Below are positions 43,143 to 51,993 of a stretch of 64,000 bases of DNA, piece after piece. The notes below the pieces were generated by a model. The model did not search any database, had not been told where the DNA came from, and worked only from the letters and a program-made list of their open reading frames with translations. How positions within the stretch are numbered: the stretch's first letter is position 1; each line of letters begins with the position of its first letter. Both the position numbers and the translations under genes were made by a program. The stretch covers positions 1-64,000 of the forward strand of contig DATKML010000029.1 in the NCBI GenBank assembly GCA_035541875.1. Direction: 5' to 3'. The DNA comes from JAJPHI01 sp035541875 (lineage in GTDB: Bacteria > Desulfobacterota > Binatia > Binatales > Binataceae).

Positions 43143-43973
43143 ATGATGGCGAATTACTCGCAAGTATTGCTGGAAAAGATCGATCGCGTCGGCAAGATCA
43201 CGCTTAATCGACCGCGCTATCGCAACGCGCAATCGACGGCGCTCTTGAAAGAGCTGGATAAGGCTTTCGAAGAAGCGGCCACGGACGACGAAATCAAGGT
43301 CGTGATTCTCGCCGGTGCCGGCGAGCATTTCTCGGCCGGGCACGATCTCGGCACTCCCGACGAAAAGGCCGATCCGAAGAGCTACTACAACACCAAGGGG
43401 CTCAAGAATCGCCATATCCGATCGTGGGAGATCTTCCTCGACAACACGATGCGCTGGCGGAACTTGCCCAAACCGACGATCGCGCAGGTGCAGGGCTTCT
43501 GTATCTTCGGCGGCTACATGTTCGCTTCCGCGATGGACCTGATTATCGCGTCGGATGATGCGATGTTCCTGCCGTCGATCACCCAATATTTCTCGGCGCC
43601 CTGGGATGTCGGAGTGCGCAAAGCCAAGGAGATTCTCTTTCAGAGTCGCTTTATCGATGCGCAGGAGGCGTTGCGGACGGGTCTCGCCAACATGGTGGTG
43701 CCGCGTGCCGACCTCGAAAAAGAGACGCTGGCGCTGGCGAATCGAATCGCGGAAAGCGATGCGTTCACCCTGCGGATGCTCAAGTTCGCGATCAATAACG
43801 CTCAGGACGAGATGGGGTTCCATACGGCGGTGCGCAACGCCCATTCGCATCATTTCCTCACGCGTGTGCAGGAGTATGCTGCGTGGGATAAAGGCGAAGG
43901 GCGTGGCGGTCCGAAGCGGATGCCGGGCGTCGAGCAAGCCTTGCGAAGAACAACGCGCGGCACTGCCAAGTAA
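43143..43973 (+). CDS. Enoyl-CoA hydratase/isomerase family protein
   Basis: ATG at 43143 gives 276 aa; a longer in-frame extension runs into the SDR gene and is less likely. AGAGEHFSAGHDLG is the oxyanion-hole motif of the crotonase fold, and AQVQGFCIFGGYMFASAMDLIIASDDA is the second oxyanion part. The catalytic Glu expected in the second motif is not clearly preserved, so the reaction may differ from hydration. It is fourth in the operon. Confidence 0.88.
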   Translation: MMANYSQVLLEKIDRVGKITLNRPRYRNAQSTALLKELDKAFEEAATDDEIKVVILAGAGEHFSAGHDLGTPDEKADPKSYYNTKGLKNRHIRSWEIFLDNTMRWRNLPKPTIAQVQGFCIFGGYMFASAMDLIIASDDAMFLPSITQYFSAPWDVGVRKAKEILFQSRFIDAQEALRTGLANMVVPRADLEKETLALANRIAESDAFTLRMLKFAINNAQDEMGFHTAVRNAHSHHFLTRVQEYAAWDKGEGRGGPKRMPGVEQALRRTTRGTAK

Positions 43974-43984
43974 TAAGGATGACC

Positions 43985-44140
43985 GCGCCGGAGGCGCGGA
44001 ACAGGGGGCGGCGGAGTCTGCGACGCGCGGCCAAAGATAAGAAAACGCGCTGGAGGCGCGGAAGACGGGCGCGAGAGCGCAGCGAGCGAGGAGTCGGCGA
44101 CGAGTGATCGCAATAAGTGCCTGCTACGCGCGGCCAAGGT
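43985..44140. repeat. Tandem degenerate intergenic repeat (two units)
   Basis: Unit 1 (43985-44036): GCGCCGGAGGCGCGG, then GGAGTCTGCGACGCGCGGCC. Unit 2 (44046-44140): GCGCTGGAGGCGCGG, then GAGGAGTCGGCGACGAG and ACGCGCGGCC, with an insertion. The core GGAGTCnGCGAC returns at 51960-51985 and 53029-53051 (inverse) and at 56355-56390 in dnaX. Confidence 0.7.
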
Positions 44141-44146
44141 AAAGAT

Positions 44147-45220
44147 ATGTTTGTAAAGAATTGCTGGTACTGCGCAGGATGGGATTACGAGCTGGTGCTC
44201 GGCCGCAATGATTTGATGCAGCGGCGGATCGCTGGTGAATCACTGGTGCTCTATCGCAAGCTCGACGGTAGCGTCGTGGCGATGGAAGACCGCTGTTGCC
44301 ATCGGCAGGCCGCGATGCATCTCGGGCAGCGCGAAGGTGATTGTATCCGCTGCATGTACCACGGGATGAAGTTTGGTCCCGATGGGAAGTGCGTTGAGAT
44401 CCCGGGGCAGGATCACATTCCGGACAAGGCACGTATCCGCACTTATCCAGTTGTCGAGAAACATAACTGGATTTGGGTCTGGATGGGCGATCCGGCGAAG
44501 GCCGACCCCAACTTGATCTGCTTCGCGGTTGGACCCAGCGACAAAAACTGGAATATCAAGACTTCGAAAATTAGCGTTCGGACGAACTATCGTCTCGAGA
44601 TCGCGAATCTGATGGATCTGAGCCATCTGACGTGGATTCATCGGAGTAGTCTTGGTGGAACCGACCGATGGGTCACGACGCCGATTAAGCATACGATGCT
44701 GCCGCGTGGCGTGAAGAGTGAGTTCGTGTTGCGCAGTGTTCCTGCGCCGGCCTTCGTCCAGCACGTCTTTCCGCCCGGGATGCTCTTCGATATCGACATG
44801 AATGTCGATTTCACGCTGCCGTGTAGCTTCATTCTGCACTTCCAGGCTTTCACTGCCGGTACTGCGACCGAAGGACCTTCCAATGGTCAGTTGATTCTCG
44901 ATAGCTGGTCCTGTCAGGCCGTTACGCCGGTCGATGAGGATAACGTCGAGTATTACTATTCGTGGGGTCCGAGTATCGCGACCGATCGCCCAGGGCTCGC
45001 AGACTTGCTACTTGCCGGAGTGAATCAGGCCTTTGCCGAGGACAAGGCCGTGCTCGAAGCGCAGTATCGCAATATCAAGGAACGGCCCGACGGTAATCTG
45101 GTTAATATCGTGCACGATGCCGGTCCCGAGAAGATGCTGCGACTGCTCGATCGGTTCCTTGCGGAGGAAGCCGCCGAAGCGACGCGGGAAGCGAATCTGC
45201 TCCGCCGCGCCCACGGGTAA
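44147..45220 (+). CDS. Rieske-type aromatic ring-hydroxylating oxygenase, oxygenase subunit (VanA-like)
   Basis: ATG at 44147 gives 357 aa. The Rieske site is Cys50-x-His52 and Cys69-x2-His72 (RCCHRQ and RCMYHG). The mononuclear iron region has NLMDLSHLTWIH with an H-x4-H arrangement. It resembles VanA/TsaM/CarAa-type O-demethylases and dioxygenases. The reductase partner is not adjacent. It ends the catabolic operon and converges with the DUF1329 gene 4 bases away. Confidence 0.9.
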   Translation: MFVKNCWYCAGWDYELVLGRNDLMQRRIAGESLVLYRKLDGSVVAMEDRCCHRQAAMHLGQREGDCIRCMYHGMKFGPDGKCVEIPGQDHIPDKARIRTYPVVEKHNWIWVWMGDPAKADPNLICFAVGPSDKNWNIKTSKISVRTNYRLEIANLMDLSHLTWIHRSSLGGTDRWVTTPIKHTMLPRGVKSEFVLRSVPAPAFVQHVFPPGMLFDIDMNVDFTLPCSFILHFQAFTAGTATEGPSNGQLILDSWSCQAVTPVDEDNVEYYYSWGPSIATDRPGLADLLLAGVNQAFAEDKAVLEAQYRNIKERPDGNLVNIVHDAGPEKMLRLLDRFLAEEAAEATREANLLRRAHG

Positions 45221-45224
45221 TCGC

Positions 45225-46556
45225 TTACCGCATAATCAGGTTCAGTCCTGAGGGGGTGCTGTAGCGCGGGAGATCGTCGAACTCCTTGGGGGCCTGCTCG
45301 TTGATGTAGTGTTTGCCGTCGAGTGCGGGTTCGACCGTGAAGGTCGCATGATTCTGCTCAAGGTTCCAGAAAATCTCGGCGTCCGAGCCAGTCCCAAGCA
45401 CAGGACCGATTCCGGGTGCCTCGACGGCGCGCGGGAAGACGGCGTGGATGCGCGCGGGCTTCAGATCCTTGCCGTAGTTCTCGATCCAGAGTGGATTATT
45501 GTAATGGCTATCGATGTAGATGACGCGCTTGGTGTAGCAGGTCGATCCTCCTGCTGAAGGCAGTTTACTCAAGCTGATCTCGTCGACATCGCGCAGTTGC
45601 CATTTACCCATAGAGGGTTTAGGCCATCCGAGCGGCAGATCGAATCCATCGGGAAACGCGCCCTTGGGTTCGATGGAATCGACCATCAGCAGAATTTTGC
45701 GATGAGCAACGTACTCGGCCTTGAGCTGCGTGATATTGGAATCGAAGCCGAATTGGTAGTCGTCGTGGTTCGCATCGGTGCCAGCCGTCTCGGAGCATCG
45801 GGCGGAGGCTGAGAGTTGCTGATAACGGCGTAGCGAGGGAATAAAAGCATACGAATCTTCGCTACGAGTCGGATCCGCATAGACGATGGATAGCGTGGTG
45901 GTGTACTTGAGCTGTTCCGGTTCCAGCAGCATGAACCAGTTGGTGAAGAAGATATCGGCATACTGGCCGGTCGCCTGGAACCCGGGATCGGTGTTGTAGG
46001 CAAACTGCCGCAATACATACTGGATACCGATACAGTTCGTACTGCCGAGACTATCGACCCCGCAGGTGTAGCCGTAGGTTTGCGCCACCAGATGCGGCAT
46101 GTAGCGGAACCACATGTTGGCCAGCACCTTCCATCCGCGATGGGGCTCCTGCGTATTCGGGAACGGAATACCGCCGTGGTAGTTCTTCAGCGTCAGACCG
46201 CCGGTCGGCAGCTCTTCGATCGTGACCTGGCCGGCGTATTTTTCAGTCGCATCGAGATAATTCTTCGGCAGAGGGTGGTCGACAGTCGGGCCGACCTCGA
46301 TCGCGACGTCGGAGGGCATCTTCCAGAACTGTCGGCCCTCGAAAAAAGCGACCATCCCGTCGGGCATGAACTGCTTGAAGTTCTGCCAGTTCTGCATCGT
46401 GATCGTTGTGCCGACCGGCACCGCGGCGACATCGCCTTGAGACGATGCCGTCGCCGAACCGACATTGATAACAGGGGCCGCAGGGGTCGGGCCCTCGGCC
46501 TTGGCCAGGGGTGGAAAAAAAACGAGGGCTAAGAGGATCGCGATCTGTCTTTGCAT
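45225..46556 (-). CDS. DUF1329-family secreted/periplasmic protein
   Basis: This 443-aa protein has a signal peptide (IAILLALVFFPPLAKA). The DUF1329 pattern is visible: NWQNFKQFMPDGMVAFFEGRQFWKMP..VAIEVGPTVDHPLP, NYHGGIPFPNTQEPHRGWKVLANMWFRY, RRYQQLSASARCSETAGTDANHDD. These periplasmic beta-rich proteins are often found with RND-type exporters or catabolic gene clusters; a carrier role for hydrophobic compounds is inferred. No RND gene is adjacent. Confidence 0.85.
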   Translation of the reverse strand: MQRQIAILLALVFFPPLAKAEGPTPAAPVINVGSATASSQGDVAAVPVGTTITMQNWQNFKQFMPDGMVAFFEGRQFWKMPSDVAIEVGPTVDHPLPKNYLDATEKYAGQVTIEELPTGGLTLKNYHGGIPFPNTQEPHRGWKVLANMWFRYMPHLVAQTYGYTCGVDSLGSTNCIGIQYVLRQFAYNTDPGFQATGQYADIFFTNWFMLLEPEQLKYTTTLSIVYADPTRSEDSYAFIPSLRRYQQLSASARCSETAGTDANHDDYQFGFDSNITQLKAEYVAHRKILLMVDSIEPKGAFPDGFDLPLGWPKPSMGKWQLRDVDEISLSKLPSAGGSTCYTKRVIYIDSHYNNPLWIENYGKDLKPARIHAVFPRAVEAPGIGPVLGTGSDAEIFWNLEQNHATFTVEPALDGKHYINEQAPKEFDDLPRYSTPSGLNLIMR

Positions 46557-46617
46557 CTCCTCGGGCTATGCCTTTCTGCCCCGGTCTGGGTAACGAAAGC
46601 GAGGCGGTTGCGGGTAA

Positions 46618-47514
46618 TCAGGCCACTCCCAGCTCAGCGGCCCACGCGAGCATGTCGCGCGCCACCTTGAGATGGGCCGTATCGACCATCACGCCGTTGA
46701 AGGTAACAACGGAAGCGCCTTCCTTCTCGCACTTTTCGACGGCCGCGATTAGTTCCTTCCAGTGCTTGATCTCTTCTTTAGTCGGCGTGAAGACCTCGTT
46801 CACGATCGCGACGTGCGACGGATGAATCAGCAGCATCCCGGTGAGGCCGAAGTTTTTCGTCCGCTCGGCCTCTTTGCGCAGCCCTTCGAGGTCTTGAATG
46901 TCCCACCATCCGCGTCCGCCCATCGGATAGGGGATGCCTGCAGCGCGGGAGTCGAGCAAAACCTTCGAGATGTAGTAAAAGGCTTCATGTCCTTCGTCGG
47001 TCCAGCGGAAACCGATCGCACGCGCGATATCGCCGTCCTTGCCGGTGAGTCCGCCGAGATGGACCACGCGGGGCGAAGCGATCGCGACTTCGTACGCCTG
47101 TCGCATCCCCTGTGCAGTTTCGAGCACGGGATAGATGAGGACCGTGCCGACCTCGATGCCGTTTTTGCGCTCGAGGAATTCGATAATCGTGTCAGCGCGG
47201 CGAATATCCTCCGGGCCGGTGACCTTGGGGAGCATCACGCAATAGAGCTCTTTGCACACGACCGCATCGAGATCCGCCCACGTGAGGCCGGTCTCGAAGT
47301 CGTTCACGCGCACCATCATGGTCTGCCCGGCGCGACCGAGTTCCTCGACCATCTTGCGGACGATTGGCCGCGCGTTGGGCTTTTCCGGCAGTGCGACCGC
47401 GTCTTCGAGATCGAGAATGAGGGCATCGGCGCCAAAGCGCGGGGCCTTCTGGATACGGTCTTCCCGATTGCCGGGGACAAAAAGAGCAGAACGAACGGGC
47501 TTAGCGCGACGCAT
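46618..47514 (-). CDS. CitE/HpcH-type CoA ester lyase
   Basis: This 298-aa TIM barrel has ALFVPGNREDRIQKAP and ALILDLEDAVALPEKPNARP, the hallmark of citrate-lyase beta-like proteins, with the metal-binding Glu and Asp residues of this motif. It is probably a malyl-CoA, citramalyl-CoA or beta-methylmalyl-CoA lyase. It is divergently oriented from the CaiB gene, which suits the joint handling of CoA esters. Confidence 0.9.
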   Translation of the reverse strand: MRRAKPVRSALFVPGNREDRIQKAPRFGADALILDLEDAVALPEKPNARPIVRKMVEELGRAGQTMMVRVNDFETGLTWADLDAVVCKELYCVMLPKVTGPEDIRRADTIIEFLERKNGIEVGTVLIYPVLETAQGMRQAYEVAIASPRVVHLGGLTGKDGDIARAIGFRWTDEGHEAFYYISKVLLDSRAAGIPYPMGGRGWWDIQDLEGLRKEAERTKNFGLTGMLLIHPSHVAIVNEVFTPTKEEIKHWKELIAAVEKCEKEGASVVTFNGVMVDTAHLKVARDMLAWAAELGVA

Positions 47515-47624
47515 AGCTTAACCTCAAATAATCAATTCGACCGTTACTCATAGCGATCTTGATGAGTTAATAAAAGAACCACGATCACAACCTGATGAGA
47601 GGTTGTTCACAGGGAGGTAAGACA

Positions 47625-48860
47625 ATGGCTGCATATAAAAAGATCTTCGAAGGTATCCGGATTCTCGACGTCACCCAGTATCTTGCGGGACCGGTCGCCG
47701 CGCGCCTTTTCGTTGATCTCGGCGCGGAGGTAATCAAAGTCGAACCGCCGCCGCGAGGCGAGGGCAGCCGGATGCTGCGCTTCAGCCCGACCGATGGGCC
47801 GAAAGGTGCACCGGCCGCTTACTTCACGATGCATAATCGCGGCAAGAAGTGCATCTGTATCGATTTCAAACGACCCGAAGGCGCTGCGATCCTGAAGGAT
47901 TTGGCGAAGACCGCCGACGTCTTCTTCCAGAACTATACGCCTGGCGTGATGGATAAATACGGATTGGGCTACAAGGATATCGCCGCGGTCAAACCGGATA
48001 TCGTGATGTGCTCGGTTTCGACCTACGGCCAGGAAGGGCCGTATGCACAGCGTATCGGCAACGATCTCGTGGCGTTGGCGGCTGGTGGCCTGCTCCACAT
48101 GATGGGTGAGCCGGATGGCCATCCGGTCTATCCCGCATCGGCGATCGCCGACCACATGACGGCAGTGAATGCCTTTGGTGCGATCAGCGCCGCGTTGTTC
48201 CATCGCCAGCGTACTGGCGAGGGGCAGCATATCGATCTGGCGCTGGTTGATTGCGTCTTCAATTCGCACGATTGGCAGCTCGCGGCTTACACGGCCTCGA
48301 ACGGCGAAATTGATCCGCAACGCGGCGGCACGCAGCGAACCGGGGCGTTTCCGTACGGCGTCTTTAAGGGAAAGGACGGCTATATCGGAATCGGCGTCTT
48401 TACCGAGCCGCAGTGGGAGGCGCTGGTTACCCGGATCGGGCGCGAAGAGCTGATGATGCCGGAGTTCAAATCGATGCCCGGGCGCACGCAGAATCAGGAG
48501 ATGCTCAAGCTTCTGATCGAAGAATGGTTCCAGACGTTGCCTAATGACGACGAGGCAATTCGGATCCTGGCCGACGAGCTACGTCTGCCTGCTGCGCGGC
48601 TCTTGTCCGTCGGGCAGTTCACCAACGATCCGGTGATGAGTCCGCGGATGGTGCAGAAGCTTCCGACGGTGAACGGTGGCGAGATGATGGTGCTCAAGTC
48701 GCCGCATAAGTTCTCGAAGACTCCACCTGAGATTCCCGGTCCGGCGGCGATGCTCGGTGAGCAATCGAGCGACTTGCTGCGTTCGCTCTGTGGCTATTCC
48801 GATGAGCACATCAAGGGACTGATCGAGCAGGGGCTGATCGTCGAATCACATTCGTCTTGA
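47625..48860 (+). CDS. CaiB/BaiF-family CoA transferase (type III)
   Basis: This 411-aa protein starts at ATG 47625, preceded by AGGGAGG. It has the family segments IRILDVTQYLAGPVAARLFVDLGAEVIKVEPP, FTMHNRGKKCICIDFK, and the catalytic Asp near residue 165-175 in HPVYPASAIADH. It transfers CoA between acyl-CoA and an acid; partners are unknown. Confidence 0.93.
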   Translation: MAAYKKIFEGIRILDVTQYLAGPVAARLFVDLGAEVIKVEPPPRGEGSRMLRFSPTDGPKGAPAAYFTMHNRGKKCICIDFKRPEGAAILKDLAKTADVFFQNYTPGVMDKYGLGYKDIAAVKPDIVMCSVSTYGQEGPYAQRIGNDLVALAAGGLLHMMGEPDGHPVYPASAIADHMTAVNAFGAISAALFHRQRTGEGQHIDLALVDCVFNSHDWQLAAYTASNGEIDPQRGGTQRTGAFPYGVFKGKDGYIGIGVFTEPQWEALVTRIGREELMMPEFKSMPGRTQNQEMLKLLIEEWFQTLPNDDEAIRILADELRLPAARLLSVGQFTNDPVMSPRMVQKLPTVNGGEMMVLKSPHKFSKTPPEIPGPAAMLGEQSSDLLRSLCGYSDEHIKGLIEQGLIVESHSS

Positions 48861-48871
48861 GATAAAAGTAT

Positions 48872-48901
48872 GATGCGGTGGTGGGCAGCCACCACCGCAT
48901 C
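48872..48901 (+). terminator. Perfect 13-bp hairpin after the CaiB gene
   Basis: GATGCGGTGGTGG (48872-48884), loop GCAG, CCACCACCGCATC (48889-48901). It lies 11 bases past the CaiB stop and has no T-run after it. Confidence 0.6.
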
Positions 48902-48951
48902 CCTCCGGGCCGTTGGGGGAAGGCACGACCCGGAGTAGTCGCAGGTGAGTT

Positions 48952-49932
48952 CTAATCGTTCAACGTACAGGCCGGGCTGTTCTTGCCTACGATAGGAGGT
49001 GTGGCCGTAGAGTCGCCGGCAATGTTATTGAGCCAGTCGTTCGAGTCGCATGCAGCGTTCGAGTCGAACAAGTCGTCTGTAATGTTGCTAACGCCCTGGA
49101 TAGAGATTACCACATTTCCAGTCGCATTAGTGTCGAGCGCGATACCGTAAAAGGTGTTGTCATTCACATAGGCATACTGAATGTTGTTCTGCACGCTCTT
49201 ACCCGCGGATTTGCCTGAGCAATTCACTCCAGCCGCCGTCGCTGTTGCGCCGCACCCGACTAAAATGCCTACTTTCTGAGTCGCGGGGCTTATGCTGTTG
49301 CCAGCATCCCCATACGCGATGTAGTTCTTCTGGCCCTGCCTGACCCACAAACCAACGTCAATATTGTCGTACGCTCCCCAAAAGGTCACGTTGTTGGACG
49401 TAGAGTGGAGGAGTTCAATTCCGACGTCGTTCAGGTCCGTTTCAATATCGGAGATGGTTCCCAGGTTAGAGTCGCTCCCCACTCCCACGGACCAACCCGA
49501 GATCAACGATGTGCCTCCCGTGGGGCTACCGCCGGTCAATGTCAGATAGGGAGAGCCAGCGTTTATATAGATACCGGTGTTGTTGTTTGCCGCCGCTACA
49601 CCCGGTCCCGTTATGGCATGCGCCTCCAAGTCTAACACCACGTTAGAAGCTTTAACTTCCAGACAGTTCCCTGCAGGAGTCAGCGGTTGCGTCGAATTGA
49701 GGTCTTTCGTTACGTGGTAAACGCCCTTCTTTGTAATGGTGCATCCGCAACTTATGATGGGATCCACGCAGGCCGTCGCCTTTCCTTTCGCTGCATCTCC
49801 AGCATCCTGGGCAAAGGCGTGTCCACCAAAGCCCGCAAGCGCGATAACACCTCCCAGTGCCACCGCTAGCCAAGAGCTATTGCGCGATGCCGCGCATTCT
49901 CCAGTTCCGCCATCCAGTCGTCGCCTGTTCAT
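48952..49932 (-). CDS. Secreted right-handed beta-helix-like protein
   Basis: ATG at 49932 follows AGGAGG by 6 bases, giving 326 aa. A signal peptide (WLAVALGGVIALAGFGGHAFA) is followed by CVDPIISCGCTI, then repetitive short strands with N and G (NVVLDLEAHAITGPG, NNTGIYINAGSPYLTL, NNVTFWGAYDNIDVGLWV), as in NosD/parallel beta-helix proteins. The cysteine pairs suggest an extracytoplasmic location. The function may be polysaccharide binding or cleavage, not proven. Confidence 0.75.
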   Translation of the reverse strand: MNRRRLDGGTGECAASRNSSWLAVALGGVIALAGFGGHAFAQDAGDAAKGKATACVDPIISCGCTITKKGVYHVTKDLNSTQPLTPAGNCLEVKASNVVLDLEAHAITGPGVAAANNNTGIYINAGSPYLTLTGGSPTGGTSLISGWSVGVGSDSNLGTISDIETDLNDVGIELLHSTSNNVTFWGAYDNIDVGLWVRQGQKNYIAYGDAGNSISPATQKVGILVGCGATATAAGVNCSGKSAGKSVQNNIQYAYVNDNTFYGIALDTNATGNVVISIQGVSNITDDLFDSNAACDSNDWLNNIAGDSTATPPIVGKNSPACTLND

Positions 49933-50768
49933 AAATCCTCCTAGGGGGTTGATTTGCGAAGTCTTACTAGCGCAACGTCCATGCCATGCCTTTGAGCGCC
50001 GTGCGGAGGTGTTCAGGCACAAGTTGCTTACTTGAGGATTAGAAAACTTGCATTTCTTGACATTTATACGCGGTCGGGGAGGTTGGCAGACGCAAGCCGA
50101 CCTTTCAGATCGTCTCCGAAAGACGCACTCAAGGATTGTTTCGCGTGGCTGCGGTGCCGTTCGCTACGATCCTCGGCGCGTACCTTTGATGCCAAAGCTA
50201 GCTACGCGGTTCAATTACTTATTCTTTATAATAGCCAATCGCGATTGCTCCTAAAGGAAACGTTTCCGAACGATACGTTTCTAACCGTCGAATCGACTTC
50301 GTCGTGTGCCAGCCGTGAAAATAGGAAATGAGACGTACGCGATGTCGCGGATAATCGAGGACGCTTCACGCTATTAAGATTGGTTGTCTATTATCAGCTA
50401 TGTGTAAAGCTTAATAATCTACTGGGATTATGCGTATTACAATGTCAACGAAACTTATAGCTAGAATATAGATGCGGAATGTTTCGCTTTTGCTTAATCG
50501 AGCTCGATTGAATCGAAAGGGAGCAGGGGCGTATCCGAAGGATACGGACTGCAGGCCTGAATTCTATGAAGTGTCGGAGCAGGCCACGAACACGTCAGGC
50601 CGAGGTATGCTGAGAAGCCCAAGATTGAATGAATTTATCTAGATGTATGTTTCAACTAACTAACGCAAGCTCAGGGTTGCAACATTGCGGAAGTATAGAA
50701 ATGGTGCGAAAGGAACCAGTGAAGCGGTGCGATCGGCACCGCCCGCTACAATTTACGATTAGCTGCAG
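49933..50768. other. Long AT-rich intergenic region
   Basis: No protein-like gene is seen in about 840 bases. It contains a small perfect hairpin, CGTATCC (50530-50536), loop GAA, GGATACG (50540-50546). 50200-50500 is AT-rich. Confidence 0.5.
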
Positions 50769-50799
50769 AAAAAAATGCGCGCGGCGTTCACCGCGCGCA
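50769..50799 (-). terminator. Rho-independent terminator of aguA
   Basis: On the minus strand GCGCGCGG, loop TGAACG, CCGCGCGC (plus-strand positions 50777-50798) is followed by a T-run (50769-50775 read in reverse). This is a textbook intrinsic terminator 20 bases beyond the aguA stop. Confidence 0.88.
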
Positions 50800-50818
50800 G
50801 ATGAGGCTCAGAAGGAAC

Positions 50819-51907
50819 TCAACTGGCGGGATGCTGCTGCGTCAGGCAATGGATTGCGCCGAGACCCCAGACGAGGTCGGTCGAGGGAACCATCACAACC
50901 TGACGTCCCGGAAACAACCGCGCGAGCGTGGCCGACGCGATAGTGTCCTGAGGGCAGTCGAACGAAGGCATGATCACGCCGTGATTGGTCACGTAGAAGT
51001 TCGCGTATGAGGCAGGCAGCCGAGTACCGTCGTATGACAGCGCCGGCGGCATGGGTAGCGTTTCGATCTTGAAGGGACGCCCCGACGGATCACGCATCGC
51101 GCGAAGGCGCGCCAGATTATCGCGCAGAACGGCATAGTTTGCATCGGCCGGATCTTCTTCGACGACGGTCACGATTGTGTCGGGCGAGGTGAAGCGTGCA
51201 AGGTCGTCGATATGGCCGTCGGTGTCGTCACCGGCGATTCCGTCGCCGAGCCACAAAACCTGTGTAACTCCGAAATAGGCTTGGAGATATTCCTCTACCT
51301 CGGTGCGGGTCAGATGCGGATTCCGATTGCGGTTCAGCAGGCACGATTCCGTGGTCAGCAGGCTGCCAACGCCGTTCACCTCGATCGAGCCGCCTTCGAG
51401 CACGATGCCGGGTTCGATCACGTCGAAGCCGTAGCGCTCGCCGAGGCGGCGCGGTACGACGTCATCGAGATCGAAGGCACCGTACTTCTCACCCCATGAG
51501 TTGAAGCGAAAATCGAGCGCAATTTGCGGTGCATGCCCACCCACCTGATTCAGGAAGATGGGGCCGTGATCGCGAATCCACGAGTCGTTCGTGGGAACCG
51601 AGATGAATTCGATTCGTTCCATCCGCGCCGTGCCGCCGAAGGGCCCGGGTGCGTCGATAATCAAAGCCGCGATCTCCTGCGCATCGAGGGTGTCGTTGAC
51701 GAGCACGCGCAGTGGCTCAAAGTGCGCGATCGCTGCTGCCATCTTGGCAAAGACACTGGGAATCGGATCGAACTTGCCCGGCCAGGTCTCAAGGTTGTGC
51801 GGCCAGACGATATAAGTCGCTAGATGCGGGGCCCACTCGGCCGGCATCTGATAACCAATCAGACGGTCGCGATCGTTCGACGAAATAGGGCTGACAGCTT
51901 TAGGCAT
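50819..51907 (-). CDS. aguA: Agmatine deiminase
   Basis: This 362-aa peptidyl-arginine-deiminase-fold protein has MPAEWAPHLATYIVWPHNLETWPG at the start, GGSIEVNG, DGHIDDLARF, and the catalytic Cys in GAIHCLTQQ. It converts agmatine to N-carbamoylputrescine and ammonia. Together with aguB upstream in the same direction (51994-52863) it forms the agmatine route to putrescine. Confidence 0.93.
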   Translation of the reverse strand: MPKAVSPISSNDRDRLIGYQMPAEWAPHLATYIVWPHNLETWPGKFDPIPSVFAKMAAAIAHFEPLRVLVNDTLDAQEIAALIIDAPGPFGGTARMERIEFISVPTNDSWIRDHGPIFLNQVGGHAPQIALDFRFNSWGEKYGAFDLDDVVPRRLGERYGFDVIEPGIVLEGGSIEVNGVGSLLTTESCLLNRNRNPHLTRTEVEEYLQAYFGVTQVLWLGDGIAGDDTDGHIDDLARFTSPDTIVTVVEEDPADANYAVLRDNLARLRAMRDPSGRPFKIETLPMPPALSYDGTRLPASYANFYVTNHGVIMPSFDCPQDTIASATLARLFPGRQVVMVPSTDLVWGLGAIHCLTQQHPAS

Positions 51908-51959
51908 AAGAAAATCGCTTTGCGTTCCTTCGAGTTCGGTCCCAACTTTATTGGGATCA

Positions 51960-51985
51960 CTCGTCGCAGACTCCTCGTTCGCTTC
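51960..51985. repeat. Copy of the GGAGTCnGCGAC dispersed element (inverted)
   Basis: The reverse complement contains GCGAACGAGGAGTCTGCGAC, matching the core of the 43985-44140 units. It lies between aguA and aguB. Confidence 0.6.
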
Positions 51986-51993
51986 GCTTTTGC

